In this document: positions 9,198 to 17,585 of the stretch, piece by piece
Position numbering within the stretch: position 1 is the first letter of the stretch
How the letters are laid out: each line of letters starts with the position of its first letter
Assembly: GCA_963772595.1 (NCBI GenBank)
Contig: CAVYXZ010000008.1
Span: forward strand, 372,001-436,000
Length of the DNA stretch: 64,000 bases
Direction of reading: 5' to 3'
From: CAVYXZ01 sp963772595
GTDB lineage: Bacteria > Chloroflexota > Anaerolineae > Aggregatilineales > Phototrophicaceae
The notes under the pieces: generated by a model
Seen by the model: the letters and a program-made list of their open reading frames with translations, nothing else
Told to the model about the DNA's origin: nothing
Databases searched by the model: none
Made by a program: the position numbers and the translations under genes

Positions 9198-9275
9198 AGT
9201 TTAGTGTTGGTCGCGTGTAATCCGAGTTTCAGATAATTATCCGCGCCGCAACGCCTCAATATAAGGGAAGGTGCT

Positions 9276-10394
9276 GTGGTCAAGATAGTGGTTATTGAAG
9301 ACGAAGAAAATCTCCGCAATGAGGTAATCGACTGGCTTCAAGCCGAGGGATATGAAGTCAGGGGGGCGGCAGATGGGCAACTTGGGCTCGAACTTATCCG
9401 TCAGGAAATCCCCGATCTGATTGTCTGTGATATTCTCATGCCTGAAATGGATGGGCACGAAGTCTTGATCGAAGTGCGCACAACCCGCAATCTCAACCAT
9501 ATTCCTTTCATATTTCTCACCGTTGTCAGTGACCGTGTTTCTGTTCGTAAAGGGATGAATCTAGGCGCCGACGATTATCTTATTAAACCGGTCAGCCGTG
9601 CGGAACTGGTCAATGCCATTCGAACCAGACTGCACAAGCAAGCGATCCAGGATGCACAGTTAGAGAGCCTGATCAATATACTCAATCGGAATTTTTCTGA
9701 AGAACATGAGAAACGCCTGCTGAAGTCGCGGATGATCGCCATGTTTTCGCATGATTTTCGTAATCCCCTGGCAGCGGTGTTTTCGTCTTCAAATATCCTC
9801 AGAAACTATGAAGATCGTCTGTCTACAGCGCAAAAGGCAAAGCACTTTGACTATATCGATGGATCTGTACACTTACTGACCCAAATGCTTGACGATATGA
9901 TGACGGTAGCAGAACTCGAGGACGGTCAGCTCGATTTCAAACCACAACAAATCGACCTCACAGGTTTAGTCGAGAGTATCGCTGAAGAATTCCGACTGAT
10001 TGATCAGGGTGCCCATAGACTGACCGTTAATGCCACACTGCAAGGGCCGGTAACAGCGGACCCAAAGCTCCTGCGTCAGATCCTATCCAATTTGATCTCA
10101 AATGCGATCAAGTACTCTCCTTCAGAATCTGAAGTGATCATAAGCCTCTCCGATGACGCTAGCATCATCAATCTGTCCGTCCATGATGAGGGCATTGGGA
10201 TTCCTGAAGACAGCTTATCTCAACTGTTTGAACCCTTTTATCGTGCCAGAAACGTTGAAGGTGTGAAAGGAACGGGGCTGGGTTTGAGCATCGTCAGGGA
10301 CTGTGTCGAACGCCATAATGGGCGTATCGAGGTAAAAAGCCGGGTCGGTAAAGGAACGACTTTCATTGTGAAATTGCCCCTGGTCAGGGAGTAG
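9276..10394 (+). CDS. REC-HisKA-HATPase hybrid sensor kinase/response regulator
   Basis: A soluble 372-residue two-component protein. An N-terminal receiver domain (about 1-120) has the acidic pocket VIEDEE and phospho-acceptor Asp in LIVCDILMPEMDG, plus KP in YLIKPVS. A coiled linker follows, then HisKA with the H-box FSHDFRNPLAAV, then HATPase_c with N-box ILSNLISNAIKYSP, G1 HDEGIGIPEDS and G2 GTGLGLSIV. There are no membrane segments, so it probably receives a signal by phosphotransfer. It is AT-richer in base composition than the flanking pdh genes. It sits between pdhC and a short pdhC 3' remnant, which suggests it was inserted. The start at 9276 (GTG) follows GGGAAGG. Confidence 0.9.
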   Translation: MVKIVVIEDEENLRNEVIDWLQAEGYEVRGAADGQLGLELIRQEIPDLIVCDILMPEMDGHEVLIEVRTTRNLNHIPFIFLTVVSDRVSVRKGMNLGADDYLIKPVSRAELVNAIRTRLHKQAIQDAQLESLINILNRNFSEEHEKRLLKSRMIAMFSHDFRNPLAAVFSSSNILRNYEDRLSTAQKAKHFDYIDGSVHLLTQMLDDMMTVAELEDGQLDFKPQQIDLTGLVESIAEEFRLIDQGAHRLTVNATLQGPVTADPKLLRQILSNLISNAIKYSPSESEVIISLSDDASIINLSVHDEGIGIPEDSLSQLFEPFYRARNVEGVKGTGLGLSIVRDCVERHNGRIEVKSRVGKGTTFIVKLPLVRE

Positions 10395-10406
10395 CTTTCG
10401 CGGCGA

Positions 10407-10475
10407 TGGCTGGGCGCGAACTTTTTCAAGTCCTTCAAGACGCTGCTGGAAAATCCGATGCGGCTGCTGCTGTAG
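10407..10475 (+). pseudogene. Divergent remnant of an E2 (pdhC) 3' end
   Basis: Read in frame this gives WLGANFFKSFKTLLENPMRL plus LL and a stop. The true pdhC tail reads AEGADFLKAFKALLENPMRL plus LL and a stop. The last 33 nt are identical to pdhC; upstream differences mostly keep the protein similar. No start or upstream part exists: the remnant begins 12 nt after the kinase stop. Confidence 0.75.
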
Positions 10476-10483
10476 AATGCAGC

Positions 10484-10503
10484 GGGCACGACATGTCGTG
10501 CCC
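10484..10503. repeat. Dispersed short palindrome GGGCACGACATGTCGTGCCC
   Basis: A perfect 20-bp palindrome followed by CTAC. An identical 20-mer is at 16683-16702. Confidence 0.75.
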
Positions 10504-10529
10504 CTACTAAACGCACAATTGAGAGGTAG

Positions 10530-10554
10530 GGACACGGCGCACCGTGTCCTTTTT
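10530..10554 (+). terminator. Hairpin plus T-run after the E2 remnant
   Basis: GGACACGG-CGCA-CCGTGTCC (10530-10549) followed by TTTTT. The sequence also fits the dispersed palindrome family, so a repeat may have been co-opted as a terminator for the + strand. Confidence 0.6.
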
Positions 10555-10562
10555 AATTCGTG

Positions 10563-10622
10563 TCAGGCGACCACGCGCACGGGGGTCCCCACCGATACCC
10601 AGTTGAGGAACCAGACCGGTTT
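10563..10622 (-). pseudogene. Divergent remnant of an L,D-transpeptidase 3' end
   Basis: The minus strand reads KPVWFLNWVSVGTPVRVVA then stop. The intact L,D-transpeptidase ends ESAWFFNWASVGTPVRVVA then stop. The remnant starts exactly at the stop codon of the upstream sensor kinase (TAA 10621-10623 overlaps it) and lacks the rest of the gene. Confidence 0.75.
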
Positions 10623-12513
10623 ACATCCCGGAAGCGATGGTTTTGGGAAGCTGAACCAGGAAGGTCGTGCCGCTGCCTGCGCTGCTCTCAACCTGAATGC
10701 TGCCCTGGTGGCCTTCGATGATCGACTTGACAATCGACAGACCGAGTCCGGTGCCGACGATGCCGCTGCTGCGTGCCGTTGGCGCGCGATAAAAGCGGTT
10801 GAAAATCTGGGGCAGTTCGTCCTGGCCGATCCCGATGCCTGTGTCCTGCACATCAACGCACACACAGTCGGATGTGTCGTACACGCGCAGCGTGACCGAA
10901 CCTGCCAGGGTGTAGCGGATCGCGTTATCCACCAGATTCATCAACACACGTTCCAGTTCGTCGGCGGCCCCGCTCACCGGGGTCGTCTCCGGCGTGATCT
11001 GGCTTACGAAATCCAGCCCCTTATCCTCAGCCAACGGTTTCAGAGTCTCGTAGACGTGCCGGGCGAGTTGGCTGAGATCGACTGAGTCGGTGTAGGTCCC
11101 TTCACTGCCGTCCAGGCGCGAGAGGGTGAAGAGGTCGTCGATCATATCGGCGAGCTGCTGCGTGTATTCGCGGATGTCCTGCATGTGTTTGAGCCGTTCG
11201 GCGTCGTCCTGGGCGCGTTCCAGGCGGCTCAGCTTGAGCATGATGACGGCCAGCGGCGACTTCAGATCGTGCGATGAATCCCGCACGAAATCTTGCAGCA
11301 TCTGCACCTTTTCGCGTTCTAAGGCCAGCGCGAAGTCCTGGGCGGCCATCTGTTTGCGATCCGTGATGTCTTCGATAATCCCGGCGATGCGGTAGACCTC
11401 GCCCGTTTCGTTGCGAATGGGGAACACGCGGTTGCGGACCCAGCGGTAGGTATCGTCCTGGCGGCGAATCCGAAACTCATCGTCGTTGACGGCATAAATG
11501 TGCCGGATAATGCCCTCTGGCATTCGCTGCTGGTCTTCTTCGTGCAGAATGCTCAGCAGGTCTTCGGGATGCTCGTAGAAGCGCTCGCGTTTATAGCCCG
11601 TCATCCGTTCGAAGGCCGGGCTGATGTATTCGAATCGTCCTGAGCCCACGGTCGCCAGCCAGAACACCTCGTCAATATTGTCGGTGAGCTGCTGGTAGGT
11701 GCGAATGCTCTCACGGTGTTCCCGCTGAAGCTGCTGGAGGCTCAGCCGCAGGTTGTCGGGTGCGCCAAACAAAATGTCGAGGGCAGGGCGTCGGGTGTCG
11801 TCGTAGCCGGGCATGGTTGGCACGATCCGAGTGAGGTAATAGGTTGCAATCGGCGCGATCATCAGCGCGGACAGCGTTTTGGCGAACACATCACCCGGTA
11901 GGAAGAGGACGAAGTTACCTGTGCCCACGTTGCTGAGCAGATTGTACAGAATGGAATCGGTCCACAGCGCAGCGATGAGCGCCAGACTGACTACCAACCC
12001 CATCGGCGCGGCTTCGAAGACGTTGCGAATGCCCTGGTAGAAAATGGCGATAACCAGCGCGTCGGCAAGAAATGTCAGGGTAGCAGCGAAAACGCCGCGC
12101 ACAAACTGCATGTCGATCACGTTTTGCTGGGCCAGAACACCGGAAACCACTGTGTTTTCCGCAGCCACATTCAAGTGAATCAGGAGGGAGAACAGTACCA
12201 GCAGCACCAGCAGGTTGACTCCGGTGAGACCAGCGATTGTCATTTGAGCGATGCGGGTACCATCGGCCACGTACAATGTCAGGACGGCCAGAAGGATCAC
12301 GGGCACGAAGATGTGTGCGCCCGGCCGAATCACCATGCCGGGATAGGGTTCAATCCGCAAACCGAAGAGTTCGACAAAGCTCAGCATGGCGACCATCGCG
12401 GAGACGTAGAACAACAGCGGGGTGAGTCCAAAACGGGGATTGATCCGGTGTAGCATCACGGTGATGCCAGCAAACAGCCACAACTGTATGATAAGCGCGA
12501 TGAAACTGATCAT
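10621..12513 (-). CDS. Membrane sensor histidine kinase (multi-TM, PAS, HisKA, HATPase)
   Basis: The N-terminal 230 or so residues form about seven hydrophobic helices. A PAS domain follows (FWLATVGSGRFEYISPAFER to YRIAGIIEDITDRK), then HisKA with SSHDLKSPLAVIMLKLSRL, then HATPase_c with LMNLVDNAIRYT, QDTGIGIGQDELPQIF and GTGLGLSIVKSI. The integral-membrane part resembles 7TM sensor modules and possibly VUT/YhhQ transporters; its ligand is unknown. The frame is open to 12573, but ATG 12513 has AAGGAG about 10 nt upstream and begins MISFIALIIQ. It is flanked by the L,D-transpeptidase gene and a remnant of that gene's 3' end. No receiver gene is adjacent. Confidence 0.88.
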   Translation of the reverse strand: MISFIALIIQLWLFAGITVMLHRINPRFGLTPLLFYVSAMVAMLSFVELFGLRIEPYPGMVIRPGAHIFVPVILLAVLTLYVADGTRIAQMTIAGLTGVNLLVLLVLFSLLIHLNVAAENTVVSGVLAQQNVIDMQFVRGVFAATLTFLADALVIAIFYQGIRNVFEAAPMGLVVSLALIAALWTDSILYNLLSNVGTGNFVLFLPGDVFAKTLSALMIAPIATYYLTRIVPTMPGYDDTRRPALDILFGAPDNLRLSLQQLQREHRESIRTYQQLTDNIDEVFWLATVGSGRFEYISPAFERMTGYKRERFYEHPEDLLSILHEEDQQRMPEGIIRHIYAVNDDEFRIRRQDDTYRWVRNRVFPIRNETGEVYRIAGIIEDITDRKQMAAQDFALALEREKVQMLQDFVRDSSHDLKSPLAVIMLKLSRLERAQDDAERLKHMQDIREYTQQLADMIDDLFTLSRLDGSEGTYTDSVDLSQLARHVYETLKPLAEDKGLDFVSQITPETTPVSGAADELERVLMNLVDNAIRYTLAGSVTLRVYDTSDCVCVDVQDTGIGIGQDELPQIFNRFYRAPTARSSGIVGTGLGLSIVKSIIEGHQGSIQVESSAGSGTTFLVQLPKTIASGM

Positions 12514-12572
12514 AGCTTCATTGCTCCTTACGAACTTATAATATACTCCCACTGTGGCACTTGTGCGAAACA

Positions 12573-12615
12573 TAAAAAAAGCCCCGGCTGTTCGCCGAGG
12601 CTGAGGAGCGGGGCT
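12573..12615 (-). terminator. Intrinsic terminator after the L,D-transpeptidase gene
   Basis: On the minus strand the stem AGCCCCG/CGGGGCT encloses a smaller GCCTCGGCGAACAGCC hairpin and is followed by seven T. Confidence 0.75.
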
Positions 12616-12624
12616 GAATTTGGC

Positions 12625-13809
12625 TCAGGCGACCACGCGCACGGGGGTCCCCACCGATGCCCAATTGAAGAACCAGGCTGATTCGTCTACCGGCAGGTTG
12701 ACGCAGCCGTGACTCATCTCGCGGCCAAAGGCGTTGTGCCAGTAAGTGCCGTGAATGGCGTAGCCCGCGTAGAAGTACATGGTGTAGGGCACCTGTGGCA
12801 GGAAATAGCCCGGCCCGCTCATGTCGTCCGCCGTGTATTTGACGTAGATCTTGTAATCGCCCAGGACGGTCGGCGTGGCGGGCAGACCAGTTGAGACCAG
12901 ATGCGAGCGCACGAGCTGGCCGTTTTCGAAGGCGAAGATGCGCTGCTTGCTCACCGAGACGACAATGGCCTTGCCTACGGTCGTGCTGGGGGCAGGCGCT
13001 TCGGCAGCGGTCGGCTCGTATTCGCCCGCCGCCGGGATGGTCAGTTCCTGGCCGATGTAGAGCAGGTCCGGGTTGCTGATGCCGTTCAGGCTGGCGATGT
13101 CGGCCACCGAGACATTGTAGTCTTTAGCGATCAGGCCCAGCTCCTGGCCGCGCTCGACCACGTGCGTCACCGTCGGCCCGCTGTAAGTGTCGGCGGTCAC
13201 TTCCTCTGGCTCCAGTGGGGCCGTCTCGATCATCGGCAGGTCGAGCGTGCCGTCGGCCAGTTCGCCCGTAAGATTATTGCGCAGCCGGTCGAGCAAGACC
13301 GGAATATCGACCGCCCGGCCCGCTTCGCCCACCTGCGCCTCGACGTTGAAGCGCGTACTGATGTCGATCAAGGCGTTTTGGGTCTGTACCAGATCAATCG
13401 TGTAGACCGGGCTGACCGTCTGACCGGATGTGGCAGCCTGCGCGGCTTCCAGGGTAGCGTCCGTGTTGATGCCAATGCCCAGGTCGGCCAGGCTCAAGGG
13501 CTGGCTGCGCTCGCCGTCTTCCAGCAGGACGGACTGCTGCGCGGCGGTCTGCATAATTGTGGTCTGTGCTTCGGCTGCTGTCTGGCCGCCGATAGAGACT
13601 CCGGCCACGCTGACACCGCTGGCGATGCGCGCCGGGGCCAGGGCCACGACCAGCAGTAGAGCTACCAGCAGCGCGGCCATCGTGGAGGCAGCCAGCACCG
13701 CGCCGCCTACCAGCAGGTAAGGCAGCCAGTTCGTTTGCCCTTTGGGGGCAGGCTGCGGCGGCAAGTCTTGAGGCGGTATTCGCCGGTGAGGTTGGGTTTG
13801 ACTGAACAT
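12625..13809 (-). CDS. L,D-transpeptidase (YkuD) with VanW-like PG-binding and LysM domains
   Basis: A membrane-anchored, extracytoplasmic peptidoglycan cross-linking enzyme of about 394 residues. Order: a Pro-rich cytoplasmic tail, a TM helix (LLVGGAVLAASTMAALLVAL), a PG_binding_4/VanW-like module (about 70-210), a LysM domain (VERGQELGLIAKDYNVSVAD to IGQELTIPA), and a C-terminal YkuD domain with the catalytic signature HGTYWH and SHGCVNLP (active-site Cys). These enzymes make 3-3 cross-links using tetrapeptide stems. ATG 13809 is chosen over an in-frame TTG two codons earlier. A divergent copy of its last 19 codons lies at 10563-10622 beyond the kinase gene. Confidence 0.92.
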   Translation of the reverse strand: MFSQTQPHRRIPPQDLPPQPAPKGQTNWLPYLLVGGAVLAASTMAALLVALLLVVALAPARIASGVSVAGVSIGGQTAAEAQTTIMQTAAQQSVLLEDGERSQPLSLADLGIGINTDATLEAAQAATSGQTVSPVYTIDLVQTQNALIDISTRFNVEAQVGEAGRAVDIPVLLDRLRNNLTGELADGTLDLPMIETAPLEPEEVTADTYSGPTVTHVVERGQELGLIAKDYNVSVADIASLNGISNPDLLYIGQELTIPAAGEYEPTAAEAPAPSTTVGKAIVVSVSKQRIFAFENGQLVRSHLVSTGLPATPTVLGDYKIYVKYTADDMSGPGYFLPQVPYTMYFYAGYAIHGTYWHNAFGREMSHGCVNLPVDESAWFFNWASVGTPVRVVA

Positions 13810-13921
13810 GCTCAAAATTATCCGAATGATCGCCGGAATTGATTTCAGTGTACGCCAATTCGCCTGTCGCTGCCCGGCCCACGCTGCACCGAAAACCTAC
13901 GCTTGACCAACGCTGGCTTGC

Positions 13922-13950
13922 TTGGCGGCGCAGGCTGCTTTGGATAGACT
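13922..13950 (+). promoter_or_regulatory. Candidate promoter of the ankyrin gene
   Basis: TTGGCG, 17 nt, TAGACT (13945-13950), 28 nt before ATG 13978. Confidence 0.4.
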
Positions 13951-13977
13951 ATATGCGGGTGGACGGAGCTATAGACG

Positions 13978-15045
13978 ATGGACGAAGCCTTCGAAGCCGC
14001 TGTTGAGGCCGTAATCACAGGTGATCTGGCCGTGTTGGAGCGCCTGCTGCTGCGTAATCCGATGCTGGTGTTTGAGCATTCGGGGCGGGAGCATCAGGCC
14101 ACGCTGCTGCATTACGTGGCGGCCAACGGGGTCGAGGATGAGCGCCAGCGGACACCGGACAATGCCGTCGAGATCGCCGAACTGCTGCTTGAGCACGGCG
14201 CGGACCCCAATGCGACGGCGAAATTCTACGGTGGCGGTGGGGGATCAACGCCGCTGGTCGCGCTGGTCTCCAGTGCGCATCCGGCCCAGGCCAGGCTGCA
14301 AGTGGCCCTGACCGAGTTGTTCTGCAAGAGTGGCGCGTTGGTCAATGGCATCGAGGATGATGGAATACCGCTGGCGACGGCCATTGCCTTCCGCTACCTG
14401 GATGCGGCCCGGACCCTGGTCAATTATGGCGCGCGGGTCGATAACCCGGTCTTCGCTGCCGCGATGGATGATCTGGACATGCTGCGCTTGTTTGCCGGGG
14501 GCGAGATGCCCGCTTTCATTGATGCCTTTGGCGGGATCATCGAAGACCCGCAGGCGATCCTGGGCGCGGCCCTGGTGGCGGCCTGTACCGCCGACTCGCG
14601 CAGCGTAATCGAGTATCTGCTGACCGGCGGCGTGGATGTCAACAGCCGCTCCTCGACCGAGGATTCGACCGGCCTGCACGAAGCCGCCCGCATGAATCAC
14701 CTGGAACTGGCCCAACTGCTGCTGGACAATGGCGCGGACCCCGCCCTGAGCGATTCGCAGGGCTTCACGCCGCTGCACTGGGCCGCCTGGTACGGGTATC
14801 TGGAGATGATCGACCTGCTGCTGGCTTACAGCGCGCCGCTGGAGGCCCTCACGAGTTACGAGGGGACCGTGCTGGGGACGGCAGTCTGGGCCTTTTGTAA
14901 CACCATGTATCCGCCGGAGAATGCGCTGGACGTGGTCGAGCGCCTGCTGAACGCGGGCGCGAATGCCGCTGCTGTCTCACCCTTCCCCTGCGGCGTTGAG
15001 GCGATTGACGCGCTGATCGCCCCTTATCGAGATGGGGCCGCCTGA
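13978..15045 (+). CDS. Ankyrin-repeat protein
   Basis: A 355-residue protein built almost entirely of ankyrin repeats, with no signal peptide. The clearest repeats are ELLLEHGADPNATAKF, EYLLTGGVDVNSRSSTEDST with GLHEAARMNHLELAQLLLDN, and GADPALSDSQGFTPLHWAAW with YGYLEMIDLLLAYSAPLEAL. A weaker C-terminal repeat is VVERLLNAGANAAAV. Ankyrin repeats mediate protein binding; no catalytic domain is visible, so the partner and role are unknown. Its 3' end overlaps the corrected 3' end of the convergent membrane-protein gene by about 22 nt. Confidence 0.85.
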   Translation: MDEAFEAAVEAVITGDLAVLERLLLRNPMLVFEHSGREHQATLLHYVAANGVEDERQRTPDNAVEIAELLLEHGADPNATAKFYGGGGGSTPLVALVSSAHPAQARLQVALTELFCKSGALVNGIEDDGIPLATAIAFRYLDAARTLVNYGARVDNPVFAAAMDDLDMLRLFAGGEMPAFIDAFGGIIEDPQAILGAALVAACTADSRSVIEYLLTGGVDVNSRSSTEDSTGLHEAARMNHLELAQLLLDNGADPALSDSQGFTPLHWAAWYGYLEMIDLLLAYSAPLEALTSYEGTVLGTAVWAFCNTMYPPENALDVVERLLNAGANAAAVSPFPCGVEAIDALIAPYRDGAA

Positions 15046-16563
15046 GCACGCAGCCGCTTCACCCCCCGAATCAGCAGACAGGCCAGAAAATACAGCAGCG
15101 CCAGCAGCAGCAGTGGCGCGGTACGGGTTCGTCACCATGACGTAGCGCGGCTGTACGTTGTCGATGACCGCTGAGATCAGCGCGTGATTGAACAGATAAA
15201 CACTGGCCGCCAGCACCAGGGTCAGGTAGCGCCGCCGGATCCAGGGGACGATCAGCGCCAGCAGGACGACTGCCGCGTACCAGGGCAGCGGAGTTGGGCG
15301 GCCTAGCGAACGGTAACGGAAGCTGAGGCTGTCCACCACCTGACGCAACGCGGGCGAATCCGGCCAGGGCGGGCAGAGCGCGGTGAGCATCGGGCGCAGC
15401 GTGGCGCGGAATTCCTCAAAGTTGTTGTCGATGTAATTGCGCATCCCCCAGGCCCAGCCCCAGCCGGCCTTGTAGGTGTCCTCCACCGTCAGCGAATTGA
15501 CCCGGCCATTGGGGTCGGCGCACTGGACGGCGCTGGGCGTCTCCGGGTCGATGCCCAACTGCTGCCCGGAAAGCCGCAGAAAGCTGTTAAGATTGCCGCC
15601 GACCGTCATCACGTAGGGGACGATGTTGGCGCGCACGGTCTCGACCGTCACGCCCACCAGCAGTTGAAGCAGCCCGTCGGTGCTGCCGTGAATCGCGTTG
15701 TAGCAGGCGTAAAGATCGCCGCGCATAGTCTGGCAGGCATCCACCAGATCGCTAAACTCCACCGTCGCCGGGCCGTTCTCCGGGCGCAGCCAGTCCAGAT
15801 TTTTCGCCGCAATGCCGGTAATCATGTAGGAACTGCTGCTGATGCCCTCCACCTGCTTGAACAGGGCCTGCGAGAAGAGCGAATAGACCAGCAGGGAGAC
15901 GGCGAATCCGCCCGCGAAGATCAACGTGCGCCGCCCACTGCGCCCGCGCCATAGGTGCAGCAGCAGCAGCGGCAGCATGATAAAGCGCGCCACCGCGCGG
16001 GTGTATTGCAGCAGCGCGACGCTGATGCCCGCCGCGCCGTTCAGCCTGTAGGCCGCGCCGGTCTGTACGCTGCGCATGAAGAGGTCAAACGACAGCGCCA
16101 GCAGGAAGAGGTACAGCGGTTCGGTCGAGAGGAAGTTGAACATGACCGCCGTCTGGAAGTCGAACAGCACCACCAGCCCGACTGCCAGCGCCAGCCGCCC
16201 ATCCACCTGCCGCACCGCGTCGAAATACAGCGGCACAATGGCGGCGGACATCAGCAGTTGGACGATCACCAGCACATAGGCGGATCCCAACCATTTATAG
16301 CTGAGCAGAATCAGGATAGGATAGAGCGGTGGCGTGAGTTGGGCCAGATTCGGGATGTCCAACCCGGCCAGACGCTCAGCATAGAAGAAATAGGCCAGTG
16401 AATCGGCCCCGTGCGCCGGGGGATAGGCCAGCAGGCTGACGATGCCGCGTGCCAGCCCCAGGGCGAAGAGCAGGGCGAGCGTCCAGCGGGCCGCCACGAG
16501 GCGATCTACCGCGCTGCCGAGGGCTGCCGCGTTGATCTCCTGGCCGCGTATCGTGATCGTCAA
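15024..16563 (-). CDS. GT-C-type multi-TM glycosyltransferase-like protein (one frameshift)
   Basis: A roughly 510-residue integral membrane protein with about ten hydrophobic helices. The first extracytoplasmic loop after TM1 has HGADSLAYFFYAERLAGLD followed by LTPPLYPILI. This layout (an acidic residue in loop 1 and P-x-Y-P) is typical of GT-C/ArnT-PMT-like lipid-linked sugar transferases, though no specific family is certain. Near 15120 the frame changes: the correct ending is NPYTAPLLLLALLYFLACLL with stop at 15024-15026, where a positively charged tail ends the protein. TTG 16563 has GGAG 8 nt upstream and gives MTITIRGQEINAAALG. The open frame upstream to 16722 is repeat sequence. Confidence 0.7.
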
Positions 16564-16592
16564 ACGCTGTTCTCCTGTTGGGTGCGTAAATC

Positions 16593-16613
16593 GGGCACAG
16601 CGGGCTGTGCTCC
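16593..16613. repeat. Dispersed short palindrome, imperfect copy
   Basis: GGGCACAGCGGGCTGTGCTCC is an imperfect inverted repeat of the same family as 3751-3770. A further AGGGACATGGTTGTATCCCT-like inverted repeat follows near 16637. Confidence 0.55.
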
Positions 16614-16682
16614 AACAATGCAATAGACGATTGGATAGGGACATGGTTGTATCCCTTCGACCCATTGCGCAGTTCACTGTAG

Positions 16683-16702
16683 GGGCACGACATGTCGTGC
16701 CC
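16683..16702. repeat. Dispersed short palindrome GGGCACGACATGTCGTGCCC
   Basis: A perfect 20-bp palindrome preceded by AG, identical to 10484-10503 six kilobases away. It lies 43 nt before the SpoU methyltransferase gene. Confidence 0.75.
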
Positions 16703-16744
16703 GGCGTATAAACAAAGGTCAAGTTTACAGTCTAGGGGCCAAAG

Positions 16745-17551
16745 ATGACAGAGCTTTACATCAGCAGCCTGCGCAACCCGCGCGTGGTAGCAGCGCGCAA
16801 ATTGACGCAGCGCAAACAACGCGAGGCCCAGGGCCGTTTCCTGGTCGAGGGCCTGCAACTGCTTTATATGGCGCTCGATGGTGAGTATACGCCATTGGAG
16901 GTCTTCTACTGCGAGGACCTGTTCACCGGCGAACACGCGCCGGACCTGCTTACACGCTTTGAGCAGAGCAGCGCGGCGCTCGTGCCTGTCTCGGCAGAGG
17001 TGATGGGGTCGCTGTCGCAGCGCGATACGCCGCAGGGCATCGTCGCCAGCTTTGCCCTGCCGGAGACGGCGCTGGATTCCATCGACCTTGCGGACGATTC
17101 GCTGCTGCTGGTGCTGGACCGGCTGCGCGATCCTGGCAACGTCGGCACGCTGATTTGCACCGCCGATGCGGCGGGGGCGGCGGGAGTCGTGCTGCTGACG
17201 CCGAGCGTTGATCTCTATGATCCCAAGACGCTGCGCGGCAGCATGGGATCGCTGTTCAACCTGCCGGTGATCGCCCAGGATGATCCTGAGACCTTATTCG
17301 ACTGGATCAAGACGCGCGAGCTGCGGCTGATCGGCGCGGATGCGGCACGCGGCACGGCCTGGTCCGGTTTTGCCTGGCCTGCTGGGGCGGCGCTGGTGCT
17401 GGGCAATGAGGCGCAGGGCGTCTCGGACGATGTGGCGGCACGGATCGAGAACTGGGTGGCGCTGCCGCTCTATGGCCGGGCCGAATCGCTGAACGTGGCC
17501 GTCGCCGGGGGCATTCTCATGTACGCCTGGGCCGCGGCGCATCTGGTATAA
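16745..17551 (+). CDS. SpoU/TrmH-family RNA 2'-O-methyltransferase
   Basis: A 268-residue SPOUT methyltransferase. An N-terminal substrate-binding domain (about 1-100) begins ISSLRNPRVVAARKLTQRKQ and contains FLVEGLQLL. The catalytic trefoil-knot domain has motif 1 LDRLRDPGNVGTLICTADAA, motif 2 LVLGNEAQGVSD and motif 3 LPLYGRAESLNVAVAGGILM, the AdoMet-binding knot. It methylates a ribose 2'-OH in rRNA or tRNA; the target nucleotide cannot be told from sequence. It is followed 34 nt later by the SGNH gene, with a TATAAT-like box between them. Confidence 0.92.
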   Translation: MTELYISSLRNPRVVAARKLTQRKQREAQGRFLVEGLQLLYMALDGEYTPLEVFYCEDLFTGEHAPDLLTRFEQSSAALVPVSAEVMGSLSQRDTPQGIVASFALPETALDSIDLADDSLLLVLDRLRDPGNVGTLICTADAAGAAGVVLLTPSVDLYDPKTLRGSMGSLFNLPVIAQDDPETLFDWIKTRELRLIGADAARGTAWSGFAWPAGAALVLGNEAQGVSDDVAARIENWVALPLYGRAESLNVAVAGGILMYAWAAAHLV

Positions 17552-17585
17552 TCACGCGGCGCTGTAGGAGAGATGGGATGGCTTG

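Noticed and set aside
14977..15023. Longest frame of the GT-C-like gene ending at 14977
   Set aside because: The last 50 residues are hydrophilic and Gly-rich, while the other frame gives a hydrophobic helix and basic tail, so stop 15024 is preferred.
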